DNA from: Bacteroidota bacterium
Lineage (GTDB): Bacteria; Bacteroidota; Bacteroidia; Bacteroidales; FEN-979
Assembly: GCA_026391835.1 (NCBI GenBank)
Contig: JAPLDF010000072.1
Location: forward strand, 62,001 to 126,000
Direction of reading: 5' to 3'
Length of the DNA: 64,000 bases
The translations under genes were made by a program, and so were the position numbers. The notes under the pieces are model-generated. The model was not told the origin of the DNA. It saw nothing but the letters and a program-made list of their open reading frames with translations, and searched no databases. Below are positions 18,150-26,696 of the stretch, one piece after another. How positions within the stretch are numbered: the first letter of the stretch is position 1; every line of letters begins with the position of its first letter.

Positions 18150-18742
18150 CGGGCCAGTTTTGTACTCCACTCCCTGAACCCGAAGATGGCGATCAGCGTA
18201 AATACGAGGTATTGGAAACTGCTGAAAAAGAGCCCCTCCCAGGCACAGAGGCCGATCATGACCGTATCGGCTGAAATCCACAGGATCCAGTTCTCGATTT
18301 TTTTCCGGGAGAGGAGCCACTGGGCAACGATGTATACTGCAGTCGTGATGGCATCCCATGAAGGGATCGTACTTGTTGTATAGTGCACCAGCACCAGCCT
18401 GATGATGACAAAAAAGATGAAGACGGCTATTGCGTTCAGCAGCAGTTCCCGCCTGGAACACCTGGTGATCCTGAGGGTGCCGTCGTTGCGGTCCTTCCTG
18501 GTCCAGTTGTACCAGCCATACACACTCATGATGAAGAAAAAACCGTTGATGGCTGCGTTGGCATATAGCCTTGCGGCAAAGAATATGTATACGTAGATCC
18601 CTACATTTACAATGCCCAGCGGGAAAGCCAGGATGCTCTCCTTTTTCATCATCCAGACGCAGACCAGGCCGAAGGCGACGGCGATCAGTTCAATCCAGCT
18701 GGTTTGAAAGGGGCCTATTTGTAAAAGGGCAGTAAGATCCAT
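18146..18742 (-). CDS. pnuC: Nicotinamide riboside transporter PnuC
   Basis: 198 residues with seven or so hydrophobic helices and PnuC features: SWIELIAVAFGLVCVWMM near the N-terminus, SILAFPLGIVNVGIYVYIFF, a GWYNWTRK motif after the third helix, and W-D-A-I-T-T in the second half. PnuC carriers take up nicotinamide riboside by facilitated diffusion, with phosphorylation inside the cell trapping it. The partner kinase overlaps the 3' end by 4 bases. A TACCTTTG box ends only 5 bases before the ATG, so the mRNA may have almost no leader. PnuT (thiamine) paralogs look alike, but the NadR-type partner favours PnuC. Confidence 0.88.
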   Translation of the reverse strand: MDLTALLQIGPFQTSWIELIAVAFGLVCVWMMKKESILAFPLGIVNVGIYVYIFFAARLYANAAINGFFFIMSVYGWYNWTRKDRNDGTLRITRCSRRELLLNAIAVFIFFVIIRLVLVHYTTSTIPSWDAITTAVYIVAQWLLSRKKIENWILWISADTVMIGLCAWEGLFFSSFQYLVFTLIAIFGFREWSTKLAR

Positions 18743-18747
18743 GGGGG

Positions 18748-18755
18748 CAAAGGTA
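18748..18755 (-). promoter_or_regulatory. -7 box TACCTTTG directly before pnuC
   Basis: Perfect TAnnTTTG on the - strand, five bases from the pnuC ATG. With the normal 5-8 base distance to the first transcribed base, transcription would begin at or next to the start codon. No good -33 element is seen. Confidence 0.5.
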
Positions 18756-18795
18756 ATGTTTATAGGTCAACCGGATGCATGCCCTGTTGCAACCT

Positions 18796-18829
18796 TTTTG
18801 TTCTGGTATCGTAAAACAAAGTACCTTTG
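18796..18829 (+). promoter_or_regulatory. Bacteroidetes-type promoter for the CPA2 antiporter
   Basis: -33 element TTTTG at 18796-18800, a 21-base spacer, and -7 element tacctttg at 18822-18829. It lies 28 bases before the ATG at 18858 and back to back with the pnuC box. Confidence 0.7.
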
Positions 18830-18857
18830 TCGCCAGAAACCAGGAATTCAGCTCCGC

Positions 18858-20111
18858 ATGTTCCATCTCGTTCACTATCAACTCCCTTTTATAGTCAACC
18901 TCCTGGTGCTTCTGCTTGCCGCAAAGTTCCTTGGTGAATTGGCCGAGCGGCTCGGGCAGCCTTCGATGATCGGGGAAGTCATTGCAGGGGTGATCCTCGG
19001 GCCTTCGATCCTGAACATCATCTCCGGCCCCGGCGAAATCAAAGTTATTGCCGAACTGGGGGTGTTTATGCTGATTGTCCTCGCCGGCATGGAGATCGAG
19101 GTGGAGGAGATCAGGAATTCCATCCGCGGAAGGAACATCTGGATTGCCCTGCTGGGCTTCATCGTACCCATGGCCAGCGGAATAGCCATCGGGCTGATAT
19201 TTCACTTTTCAAACACTTTTACCATTTTTCTCGGGCTGTGTATCGCCATCACGGCGCTGCCGGTGAGCATCCGCATCCTGATGGACCTTGGAAAGCTTAA
19301 AACATCCGTGGGGCAGCGGATCATCTCCGCCGCGATCTTCAACGACATCGTTGCCCTGCTCATCCTCGGGATCATCCTCGATTTCAACGATGCCACAAAA
19401 AACATCAGGGATCTCACCTTTTCAATCCTTTTTACGACTGGTAAAGTAGCCATTTTCACCCTGGTACTGGTGACGGCCTATCATTTTTTCAAACTGGCGA
19501 AGCGAAAAGTCAATGTCATCAACCCGAGGATGCACAAATTCCTGCTCTACCTGCGCGGCAAGGAGTCTGTTTTTGCGCTGGTCATCCTTTTTGTGCTGAT
19601 CTTTTCAAGCATCGCCGAATTGCTGGGGCTCCATTTTGTTGTCGGTGCGTTTTTCGGCGCCATCCTGATCCCCCGCAGCATGTTCGCCAACCGCGATTTC
19701 GAGAAAGTCCAGCGCAGCATTTCAGGGATCACCATGGGCTTTCTTGCCCCGGTCTTTTTTGCCACGATGGGCATCTCATTTGACTTTTGCGCCCTGAATG
19801 ATGTTCTGTTGCTGGTGGTGGTCCTGTTTGCCTCCTTCTTCAGCAAGATCTTTGGCGGCTACCTGGGAGGAAGGGTGGCGGGGTTCAGCAATGCCAAGTC
19901 GCTGACCATCGGACTGGGCCTCAATGCCCGGGGGATTATGGAACTGGTCATTGCCAACATCGCCCTTGCCAAAGGGTTCATTGATGTCCCGGTATTTTCG
20001 ATCCTGGTGCTCATGGCACTGCTGACAACGATCCTTACCCCGTTTTTACTGAAGGAGGGCTTCAGGTTAATTGACAAAAAGGCCGGCAGCAACCTCAATA
20101 CTTATACATAA
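18858..20111 (+). CDS. Cation:proton antiporter, CPA2 (KefB/NapA-like) membrane domain
   Basis: 417 residues from the ATG at 18858. The frame is open back to 18741, but that part overlaps the pnuC start and a promoter and is not protein-like. About 12 helices; the signature LAERLGQPSMIGEVIAGVILGP near the start is typical of CPA2 exchangers, followed by VLAGMEIEVEEI and a second-half GAFFGAILIPRSMF. Such proteins exchange Na+ or K+ for protons in the inner membrane. There is no C-terminal TrkA-N (nucleotide-binding) domain, so it is the short form. Upstream is a well-formed Bacteroidetes promoter. The transported cation is not certain. Confidence 0.88.
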   Translation: MFHLVHYQLPFIVNLLVLLLAAKFLGELAERLGQPSMIGEVIAGVILGPSILNIISGPGEIKVIAELGVFMLIVLAGMEIEVEEIRNSIRGRNIWIALLGFIVPMASGIAIGLIFHFSNTFTIFLGLCIAITALPVSIRILMDLGKLKTSVGQRIISAAIFNDIVALLILGIILDFNDATKNIRDLTFSILFTTGKVAIFTLVLVTAYHFFKLAKRKVNVINPRMHKFLLYLRGKESVFALVILFVLIFSSIAELLGLHFVVGAFFGAILIPRSMFANRDFEKVQRSISGITMGFLAPVFFATMGISFDFCALNDVLLLVVVLFASFFSKIFGGYLGGRVAGFSNAKSLTIGLGLNARGIMELVIANIALAKGFIDVPVFSILVLMALLTTILTPFLLKEGFRLIDKKAGSNLNTYT

Positions 20112-20204
20112 TTTTTAACAATCAATTGCCAGTCGGGATTTTCTTGCTAATTTTCCGCCTCCGTTTCTACTTGCACGGAACCGGACTTCACTAATGATTT
20201 TAAT

Positions 20205-21620
20205 ATGTTTGGTCTCGACACCTCTTATACCATCCTGCTGCTTGTGTGCCTGCTGGCTGCATGTGCCTTTGAATTCATCAACGGGTTCCATGATACGGCA
20301 AATGCAGTAGCCACTGTAATCTATACTCATTCCCTGAAACCGACAACCGCTGTCGTTTGGTCGGGCCTGTGGAATTTTATCGGAGTCAATGTTGGCGGGA
20401 TTGCAGTGGCAATGGGCATCGTTAACCTGCTGCCAATGGAGATGCTGATAGACCAGAACCTGGTTCACAACATATCCATGATTGGCTCGCTCATCATCAC
20501 AGCAATTATCTGGAACCTGGCAACCTGGTACATCGGGATTCCCTGCAGCAGTTCGCATACCCTGCTGGGATCTATTTTCGGGGTTGGGCTTGCCTTCATG
20601 TTGTTGCCGGGAACCCATGCTGTTGCCCTTAACTGGCAAAAAGTAAGCGATGTCGGGCTGTCTCTGCTCGTTTCCCCGGTATTTGGATTTGGGTTCGCCA
20701 TGCTGCTGATGCTGATTCTCAGGAAAGTAGTCAAGAATAAAGTTATTTTCAAGGAACCACCCGCCAAGAAAGCTCCACCCACCTGGATTCGCGCTATCCT
20801 TATCCTTACCTGTACCAGTGTGAGTTATGCGCATGGATCAAACGACGGCCAAAAGGGCGTCGGACTTATCATGCTGATTCTCATAGCTTTTTCACCCACA
20901 TTTTTTTCAATTGACCGAAGTAAAAAGCCACAGGATCTGCTGACCGAAACAAAAAAAATCGAATGGACGATCAAAAAAGTCGACACCAATTACCTTACCA
21001 CCGCGAACAGACAGAATTACAATAATATCTCCAGTGATTTGAAAATGATAAAAACCGAACTAACGCGAGTCACTTCATTTCACCAGCTGGACAAATCAGT
21101 AAATTTTAAAATCAGGAAAGCTATCCTTTCGGTTTCAAAGAAATCAGAAAGTATTGTCAAAAATCTTGCGGAATCTTCAAAATCCAGGATCAAACCTGCT
21201 GTATTATCGGTACTGACGTCCAATCTTAAAAAATTCAGGGCAAATACAGAGTACTCCCCCCGTTGGGTCATCCTGCTTGTTTCAATTTCACTGGGCCTCG
21301 GAACCATGATCGGATGGAAACGTATTGTTGTCACCATCGGGGAGAAAATTGGCAAGACGCACCTCACGTACGCACAAGGCGCAAGTGCTGAACTGGTTGC
21401 AGCAAGTACCATTACGGTCTCAACCATGTTTGGCCTTCCCGTAAGTACGACCCATGTGCTCTCTTCCGGCATTGCCGGCTCCATGGTTGCCGGAGGTGGC
21501 AGGCAAAACCTGCGGATGGGAACCGTGAAAAACATCATGATTGCCTGGCTGATCACACTTCCGGTAACCGTGATCCTATCCGGGGGGCTATTCTATATCC
21601 TCAGGATGGTATTCAAATAA
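20205..21620 (+). CDS. PiT-family inorganic phosphate transporter
   Basis: 471 residues. The first half has FINGFHDTANAVATVIYTHSL, the PiT signature, and a matching second-half copy GASAELVAASTITVSTMFGLPVSTTHVLSSGI. SYAHGSNDGQKGVG, another PiT hallmark, precedes a long cytoplasmic loop (about residues 230-350) that is lysine-rich and partly coiled coil. The family couples phosphate (often as a metal-phosphate complex) to protons or sodium at the inner membrane. No PhoU-like gene sits next to it. The predicted start is the ATG that opens MFGLDTSYTILLL. Confidence 0.93.
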   Translation: MFGLDTSYTILLLVCLLAACAFEFINGFHDTANAVATVIYTHSLKPTTAVVWSGLWNFIGVNVGGIAVAMGIVNLLPMEMLIDQNLVHNISMIGSLIITAIIWNLATWYIGIPCSSSHTLLGSIFGVGLAFMLLPGTHAVALNWQKVSDVGLSLLVSPVFGFGFAMLLMLILRKVVKNKVIFKEPPAKKAPPTWIRAILILTCTSVSYAHGSNDGQKGVGLIMLILIAFSPTFFSIDRSKKPQDLLTETKKIEWTIKKVDTNYLTTANRQNYNNISSDLKMIKTELTRVTSFHQLDKSVNFKIRKAILSVSKKSESIVKNLAESSKSRIKPAVLSVLTSNLKKFRANTEYSPRWVILLVSISLGLGTMIGWKRIVVTIGEKIGKTHLTYAQGASAELVAASTITVSTMFGLPVSTTHVLSSGIAGSMVAGGGRQNLRMGTVKNIMIAWLITLPVTVILSGGLFYILRMVFK

Positions 21621-21631
21621 CAAATACCCCA

Positions 21632-21982
21632 TCATTTTCCTGAGCCCTTCCAAAGCTTGTCAATGAAACCGGTAGCCCCATCCAGGATGCCTTGCAAACC
21701 ATTCCGGCTGATATATTCGACCAGTTGTATGATCAGCGGAAAAAGGACAATGACCAGTATCGTAGTCGTCAATAAAACCGCGACGCCTGCCGCGATGACA
21801 ACCATCTTCAGCTTTTTACTGGCCTTGATCCTGTCAAGAACCGCCTGCCATTGCATCAGTCCCTCACGTCCATGCTCCCGGTCATGCGAACCATATTCGT
21901 ACCTGCTGTGTTCCTGGTAACCGTGACCGCGGTAATTATCACGATGCCTGCTGTTTCCTTCAAAAAAATCATCAAATCCCAT
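21632..21982 (-). CDS. Small single-pass membrane protein, function unknown
   Basis: 116 residues from the ATG at 21982 (MGFDDFFEGN); the frame is open to 22102, but that extension looks unlike protein. The N-terminal 45 residues are very polar and rich in His, Arg, Tyr and Gly (RHRDNYRGHGYQEHSRYEYG). A basic coiled segment and one long hydrophobic helix (about 70-95) come next, then an amphipathic tail. Its 3' end points at the 3' end of the PiT gene 11 bases away. I do not recognise a family. Confidence 0.65.
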   Translation of the reverse strand: MGFDDFFEGNSRHRDNYRGHGYQEHSRYEYGSHDREHGREGLMQWQAVLDRIKASKKLKMVVIAAGVAVLLTTTILVIVLFPLIIQLVEYISRNGLQGILDGATGFIDKLWKGSGK

Positions 21983-22103
21983 GTTGCTGGTTTTAAAAAA
22001 TAATGAATGACTGGACCTGTTCCTGAAAGCAATCCGATAAAAGATGTCACAAAAAGTTTTTGGAACAGACTGAAAATTTGACGAGGATGTCTCAAACGTC
22101 AAA

Positions 22104-22190
22104 CTTCACCGCTAAGACGCAAAGATGCTAAAAATAACACTGCTGATTTCCAGCATTTTGCGCCTTGGCGTCTTCGCGGTGAAGATAAAT
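22104..22190. repeat. Intergenic palindrome (ttcaccgctaagacgcaaag family)
   Basis: Arms ttcaccgctaagacgcaaag and ttggcgtcttcgcggtgaag are separated by about 40 bases with an inner tgctgatttccagca-like hairpin. A tgtctcaaa lead-in (22089-22097) also appears at the outer end of the element at 40860. Confidence 0.8.
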
Positions 22191-22192
22191 TT

Positions 22193-22495
22193 TCAGGATT
22201 TTTTGGGAGGTTGCCAGAAGAAATGGCAGAACCGGGGGATATTCATTCGGCTTTGCCCTGCCGGCAGGAGGGAGCCGGCATCAATGAATGAAGTGCGTTC
22301 AATTACCTGGTGAATCTGGTCATCGTCATACGAATCGATATCCGCATTAAAACAATTCGCCGGTATATCTGAACATGCTGAAATTTCTATATCCTGCGAC
22401 AGGGCGATGGAAGCCGCAGATACATCCTGGCCGGAACAGCAAAGAACTGCCACGGCAAACAGAATTTTTAACGATATGAGATATAGAATTTTCAT
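22193..22495 (-). CDS. Small exported protein, function unknown
   Basis: 100 residues from the ATG at 22495. MKILYLISLKILFAVAVLCC is a signal sequence; the mature part is short, acidic in the middle (ADIDSYDDDQIHQVIERTS) and ends basic (FWQPPKKS). It could be lipid-anchored at one of the two Cys, but the lipobox is poor. The frame is open to 22540, but a TACCTTTG box at 22502-22509 lies in that extension and supports 22495. No family recognised. Confidence 0.55.
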   Translation of the reverse strand: MKILYLISLKILFAVAVLCCSGQDVSAASIALSQDIEISACSDIPANCFNADIDSYDDDQIHQVIERTSFIDAGSLLPAGQSRMNIPRFCHFFWQPPKKS

Positions 22496-22501
22496 TGACG
22501 G

Positions 22502-22509
22502 CAAAGGTA
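22502..22509 (-). promoter_or_regulatory. -7 box TACCTTTG just before the small exported protein gene
   Basis: Perfect TAnnTTTG on the - strand, six bases from the ATG at 22495, the same very short spacing as at pnuC. Confidence 0.45.
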
Positions 22510-22604
22510 GCTCAATCTCCGGGCGGACAGCAGCATCCAAGTGTTAAATAATTGTTAATAAATTATTTATAAAACAACCTGCTTCTCATTTACTTTTCTT
22601 GACT

Positions 22605-22612
22605 TATATTTG
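22605..22612 (+). promoter_or_regulatory. -7 box TATATTTG upstream of the DedA gene
   Basis: Perfect TAnnTTTG, 55 bases before the ATG at 22668, with AT-rich DNA upstream. A -33 TTG is not clear. Confidence 0.45.
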
Positions 22613-22667
22613 CCGCTTATTTCAAATTGCACCTCCTAAACCGCAATGACAACGAAACCCTTCAGAT

Positions 22668-23315
22668 ATGCTTGAACTTTTAAAGAATTTCCTCGACATC
22701 ATCCTGCACATTGACATCCATCTTCAGATTTGGGTCACCGAATATCAAACCTGGACCTATCTCATCCTCTTCGCGATCATCTTCATGGAAACCGGGCTGG
22801 TGGTAACACCATTCCTGCCGGGTGATTCGCTGTTGTTCGCCGCCGGGATGGTTGCCGCACTCAACGGGCACCCCCTCAGCATCTTCGTCCTGATCCCGCT
22901 GCTCATATTTGCCGCTTTCTCAGGCGACAACACCAACTATGTGATCGGCAAACTGCTCGGCCAGACAGTGTATGAAAAGAATTACCGCCTCATCAGGCGG
23001 GAATACCTGGATAAAACCCATGCCTTTTATGAAAAACATGGCGGGAAAACCCTGATCATTGCGCGCTTCATGCCCATCATCCGCACTTTTGCACCCTTTG
23101 TCGCCGGCGTTGGCACCATGCGCTATTTCAGGTTCATCTCCTTCAGCATTGCAGGCAATGTACTCTGGGTGGTATCCTTCAGCCTGGCGGGCTTTTTTTT
23201 CGGGAATATCCCCATGGTGAAGAATAATTTCACCGCCGTCATCCTCGGCATCATCTTCATCTCATTGCTGCCCATGATCATTACACTGGCAAAGAATATG
23301 CTGTCAAAAAAATAA
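22668..23315 (+). CDS. DedA family membrane protein
   Basis: 215 residues with the DedA/SNARE-associated pattern: IFMETGLVVTPFLPGDSLLFAAG, GDNTNYVIGKLLG, FYEKHGGKTLIIARFMPIIRTFAP and FVAGVGTMRYFRF, including the acidic E and the F-x-R-x3-P-x-[IV]-R-T motif expected of active members. Family members move undecaprenyl phosphate or other phospholipids across the inner membrane and help maintain membrane potential and envelope integrity. It stands between a divergent small gene and kup, each with its own -7 box. Confidence 0.92.
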   Translation: MLELLKNFLDIILHIDIHLQIWVTEYQTWTYLILFAIIFMETGLVVTPFLPGDSLLFAAGMVAALNGHPLSIFVLIPLLIFAAFSGDNTNYVIGKLLGQTVYEKNYRLIRREYLDKTHAFYEKHGGKTLIIARFMPIIRTFAPFVAGVGTMRYFRFISFSIAGNVLWVVSFSLAGFFFGNIPMVKNNFTAVILGIIFISLLPMIITLAKNMLSKK

Positions 23316-23375
23316 CGGGATGCTTTCCGGATGCCAAAAAATCACACGACCACGCCATCCATCCTGAAAAAGAGT

Positions 23376-23383
23376 TACATTTG
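23376..23383 (+). promoter_or_regulatory. -7 box TACATTTG upstream of kup
   Basis: Perfect TAnnTTTG, 34 bases before the kup ATG. No clear -33 partner. Confidence 0.45.
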
Positions 23384-23417
23384 CTCTCTTTTTAACAAAA
23401 GTTAATCCGTTACCATT

Positions 23418-25385
23418 ATGCGGCCCCCGGTTCATAAATCACACACCCAGGCAATTTCAGCAGCCGGGCTGCTCATCACCCTTGGAATTATCTACGGCGA
23501 TATAGGAACATCACCCCTGTACGTCATGAAAGCCATTGTGGGCGGGGCCAGCTCGATCACGGCTCCTTTCATCATGGGAGGGTTGTCGTGCATTTTCTGG
23601 ACCCTGACACTTCAAACGACCGTCAAGTACATCATCATCACCCTCCGCGCCGACAACAACGGTGAAGGGGGCATCTTCTCCCTCTTCGCCCTCATCAGGA
23701 AGCGTGCCAAATGGGCCTATTTTTTCGCCATCATCGGTGGCAGCACACTCCTTGCCGATGGTGTGATCACCCCCTCCATCACCATTGTCTCCGCCGTGGA
23801 AGGCCTGGCGATCGTCAACCCTCGAATCCCGGTGTTACCCATCGTCATTGTGATCATCACCGGGCTGTTTTTTGTTCAGAAGTTCGGGACCAAGGCGGTC
23901 GGGGAGCTGTTCGGCCCCATGATGTTCGTCTGGTTTGCCATGCTTGGGGTGCTTGGCTTTTCACAGATCATCAAAAGTCCCATGATCCTGAAGGCGGTTG
24001 ATCCGCATTACGCTTACGTATTTCTTACCAAGTATCCGCAGGGCTTCCTCCTCATGGGAGCCGTATTCCTCTGCACCACCGGGGCCGAAGCACTGTATTC
24101 CGACCTGGGGCACTGCGGCCTTAAAAACATCCGTATCACCTGGGTGTATGTAAAACTCACCCTGCTGCTCAATTATTTCGGACAGGGCTCCTGGATCATC
24201 ATGAACTCCGACAGCATCTACGAATGGACCAACCCCTTCTTTTCCATCATGCCGCACTGGTTCCTGATCATCGGGATCATCATCTCTACGGCCGCAGCCA
24301 TCATTGCCAGCCAGGCGCTGATCAGCGGGTCCTATACCCTCATCAGCGAAGCCATCTCACTCAATTTCTGGCCAAAGATAAAGATCAACTATCCCACCAA
24401 TATCAAGGGACAGATGTATATCTCCAGCATCAACTGGATGCTCTATTTTTCATGCCTGTTCGTGGTGCTTTTCTTCCAGCGCTCCTCCAACATGGAGGCG
24501 GCATACGGCCTTTCCATCACCATTACCATGCTGATGACCACCTGCTTGCTGAGCATCTACCTGTTTTATAAAAAAATTCCGATATACGTGATCATCGTTT
24601 TTCTCATGGTGTACCTCTCCATCGAAAGCTCGTTCCTGATCGCAAACCTCAACAAGTTCATGCATGGCGGCTGGTTCACGCTGCTGCTGGGAGGTTTCCT
24701 GTTCATGATCATGTATGTGTGGTTTAATGGCCGGCGGATCAAGAACAGCTTCATCGAGTTCCTCCAGATCGACAAATATGTTGACGTGATCACCGACCTG
24801 AGCCATGACCAGACCGTGCCAAAATATGCCACAAACCTGGTGTTTTTAACCAAAGCCAACAAAGGAACCGACGTTGAATCCAAGATCATCTATTCAATCC
24901 TGAACAAACACCCCAAACGTGCCGATCTTTACTGGATGCTGCATGTCGACATCCTCGACGAACCCCATGTGCTTGAATACAAGATCACCCATATCATCCC
25001 CGAGATCCTCATCAAGGTCGACTTCAAGATCGGGTTTAAGGTACAGCCAAGAGTAAACCTGTTTTTCAGGCAGGTGCTTGAGGAGCTGAGCCACAACCAG
25101 GAAATTGACATGCTCAGCAGGTACGAATCGCTCAGGAAACATTATGTAAGTGCCGATTTCCGGTTTGTGGTGATCGACAGGATCCAGAATTACGACTTTG
25201 ACTTTCCGCCGCGCGAGCAGTTTGTCATGGACCTGTATGCGATTTTCAAACGGTTTGGCATCACCGAAGTACGGGCTTTGGGACTGGATACCAGCAATGT
25301 AACCGTAGAGACCGTGCCATTGTATGTCGACAGGGAGATCCCCATCCTGTTGTCGCGGAACGACCATACGAAACGGATGGGTTAG
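23418..25385 (+). CDS. kup: Low-affinity potassium transporter Kup
   Basis: 655 residues, near the family's usual 620-660. The N-terminal LGIIYGDIGTSPLYVMKAI is the Kup hallmark; ADNNGEGGIFSLFALIR and TPSITIVSAVEG follow, then about 12 helices to residue 440 and a soluble C-terminal domain. Kup proteins bring K+ in with protons across the inner membrane. Together with the CPA2, PiT and DedA genes it makes a small ion-transport stretch, but the separate promoters argue against one operon. Confidence 0.95.
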   Translation: MRPPVHKSHTQAISAAGLLITLGIIYGDIGTSPLYVMKAIVGGASSITAPFIMGGLSCIFWTLTLQTTVKYIIITLRADNNGEGGIFSLFALIRKRAKWAYFFAIIGGSTLLADGVITPSITIVSAVEGLAIVNPRIPVLPIVIVIITGLFFVQKFGTKAVGELFGPMMFVWFAMLGVLGFSQIIKSPMILKAVDPHYAYVFLTKYPQGFLLMGAVFLCTTGAEALYSDLGHCGLKNIRITWVYVKLTLLLNYFGQGSWIIMNSDSIYEWTNPFFSIMPHWFLIIGIIISTAAAIIASQALISGSYTLISEAISLNFWPKIKINYPTNIKGQMYISSINWMLYFSCLFVVLFFQRSSNMEAAYGLSITITMLMTTCLLSIYLFYKKIPIYVIIVFLMVYLSIESSFLIANLNKFMHGGWFTLLLGGFLFMIMYVWFNGRRIKNSFIEFLQIDKYVDVITDLSHDQTVPKYATNLVFLTKANKGTDVESKIIYSILNKHPKRADLYWMLHVDILDEPHVLEYKITHIIPEILIKVDFKIGFKVQPRVNLFFRQVLEELSHNQEIDMLSRYESLRKHYVSADFRFVVIDRIQNYDFDFPPREQFVMDLYAIFKRFGITEVRALGLDTSNVTVETVPLYVDREIPILLSRNDHTKRMG

Positions 25386-25728
25386 ACAGTACGAGTACGC
25401 TATTAACAATCGTCCATTAACTCATATTAGCATTAATCCCGTCAGGGATTCAATCCGGGTAGCTGGAGATTGGGGGAGAGGATGTTACGTCCCGTACGGG
25501 ACGTGATCGAACGTGATCCGGACAATGCTACCCATATTAAGTGCCTAAAGGCACAACACGGGCACATCTCATGCACTGAAACACAAAAGGTGCTGCCTGG
25601 TGCGTTTTAGAAAACCTCATTTTATGAGATGTGAAATCTGAAATCTGAAATCTGAAATCTGACATCCGAAATCCGAAATCCGAAATTTCCTTCCCCCCCC
25701 GGAAATTCCTTTTGATTCATTTCATCCA
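25386..25728. repeat. Gene-free stretch of compound palindromes and a heptamer array
   Basis: No gene. 25438-25560 contains short palindromes in series (cccgtcaggga, gtcccgtacgggac, gtgcctaaaggcac), resembling the compound element at 45255 and 57168. 25627-25686 is a heptamer array, at least four aatctga units followed by three or so aatccga units. It lies between convergent genes, so it may act as a bidirectional transcript end. Confidence 0.7.
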
Positions 25729-26691
25729 CTATTGTTTCCGTGCGATGGCTTTCAGGGCAGCCGCCACAATATCCGGAACATCAAGACCGTATTTTTTCAG
25801 CAACTCTTCAGGTTTGCCGCTTTCTCCAAACTTATCATTCACAGCAACCATTTCCAGCGGGGCCGGGTGTTTCAGTGAAAGAAGCTGTGCGATGCTGTCG
25901 CCAAGGCCCCCGTTGCGCATATGCTCCTCGGCGGATACGGCGCATCCTGTCCTGCCCACTGAAGCGAGAACTGCCTCCTCATCGAGCGGCTTGATGGTGT
26001 GGATATCGATCACTTCGGCGGAGATCCCCTGCCCTGCAAGGATCTTACACGCTTCCAGTGCATTCCATACCATGTGCCCGGTGGCAAACACCGACACGTC
26101 GGAACCTTCATTGAGGAGCAAGGCTTTCCCGATGACAAAAGGCTGTCCGACCGGCGTGAAATTGGGCCATTTTGGGCGGCCAAACCTCAGGTAAACCGGT
26201 CCCGGGTGGGCGGCTATCGCGATGGTGGCTGCTTTGGTCTGGTTAAAATCGCAGGGGTTGATGACTGTCATCCCGGGCAGCATCTTCATCATGCCGATGT
26301 CCTCGAGGTTCTGGTGCGTGGCACCGTCTTCGCCCAGTGTAAGGCCGGCATGCGAGGCACATATCTTCACATTTTTGTCGGAATAGGCCACCGACTGCCT
26401 GATCTGGTCATACACCCTGCCGGTTGAAAAGTTGGCGAAGGTTCCGGTAAACGGGATTTTCCCGCCGATGGTCAATCCTGCGGCAATGCAGATCATGTTG
26501 GCTTCGGCAATCCCAACCTGGATAAAACGGTCAGGGAATTCCCGTGCAAATGCATCCATCTTCAGCGAGCCGGTGAGGTCGGCGCACAAGGCAACCACTT
26601 CGGGGTTTTGCCTGCCAAGTTCAAGCAATCCTTCTCCAAATCCCGAACGGGTATCTTTCGAGCCTTGATTGATATATTCAGTCATTTTCAA
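25729..26691 (-). CDS. Transketolase, C-terminal subunit
   Basis: 320 residues covering the pyrimidine-binding and C-terminal transketolase domains: TRSGFGEGLLELGRQNPEVV, ADLTGSLKMDAF, RFIQVGIAEANMICIAAGL (the E-A-N motif holding the catalytic Glu for TPP activation), GEDGATHQNLEDIGMM and VYLRFGR. With the N-terminal subunit (28162-29007) it makes a complete transketolase for the non-oxidative pentose phosphate pathway. Split transketolases are known in several phyla. The start lies 5 bases after the stop of the vWA gene, so the three genes look like one transcript. Confidence 0.93.
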   Translation of the reverse strand: MKMTEYINQGSKDTRSGFGEGLLELGRQNPEVVALCADLTGSLKMDAFAREFPDRFIQVGIAEANMICIAAGLTIGGKIPFTGTFANFSTGRVYDQIRQSVAYSDKNVKICASHAGLTLGEDGATHQNLEDIGMMKMLPGMTVINPCDFNQTKAATIAIAAHPGPVYLRFGRPKWPNFTPVGQPFVIGKALLLNEGSDVSVFATGHMVWNALEACKILAGQGISAEVIDIHTIKPLDEEAVLASVGRTGCAVSAEEHMRNGGLGDSIAQLLSLKHPAPLEMVAVNDKFGESGKPEELLKKYGLDVPDIVAAALKAIARKQ

Positions 26692-26696
26692 TTTGG

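Noticed and set aside
18150-18461. N-terminal extension of the NadR-type kinase
   Set aside because: It is entirely inside pnuC in another frame; the internal ATG at 18149 overlaps the pnuC stop and opens with the Walker A region.
18146-18742. PnuT thiamine transporter
   Set aside because: No TPP riboswitch upstream and the partner is an NadR-type kinase, not a thiamine kinase.
18741-18857. Upstream ATG for the CPA2 antiporter
   Set aside because: It would include the promoter elements and overlap the pnuC start; the residues are not membrane-protein like.
25438-25560. Rho-independent terminators
   Set aside because: Several stable palindromes but none followed by a t-run; treated as repeats.
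25627-25686. Possible CRISPR array
   Set aside because: Units are 7 bases with no spacers, and no cas gene is present.
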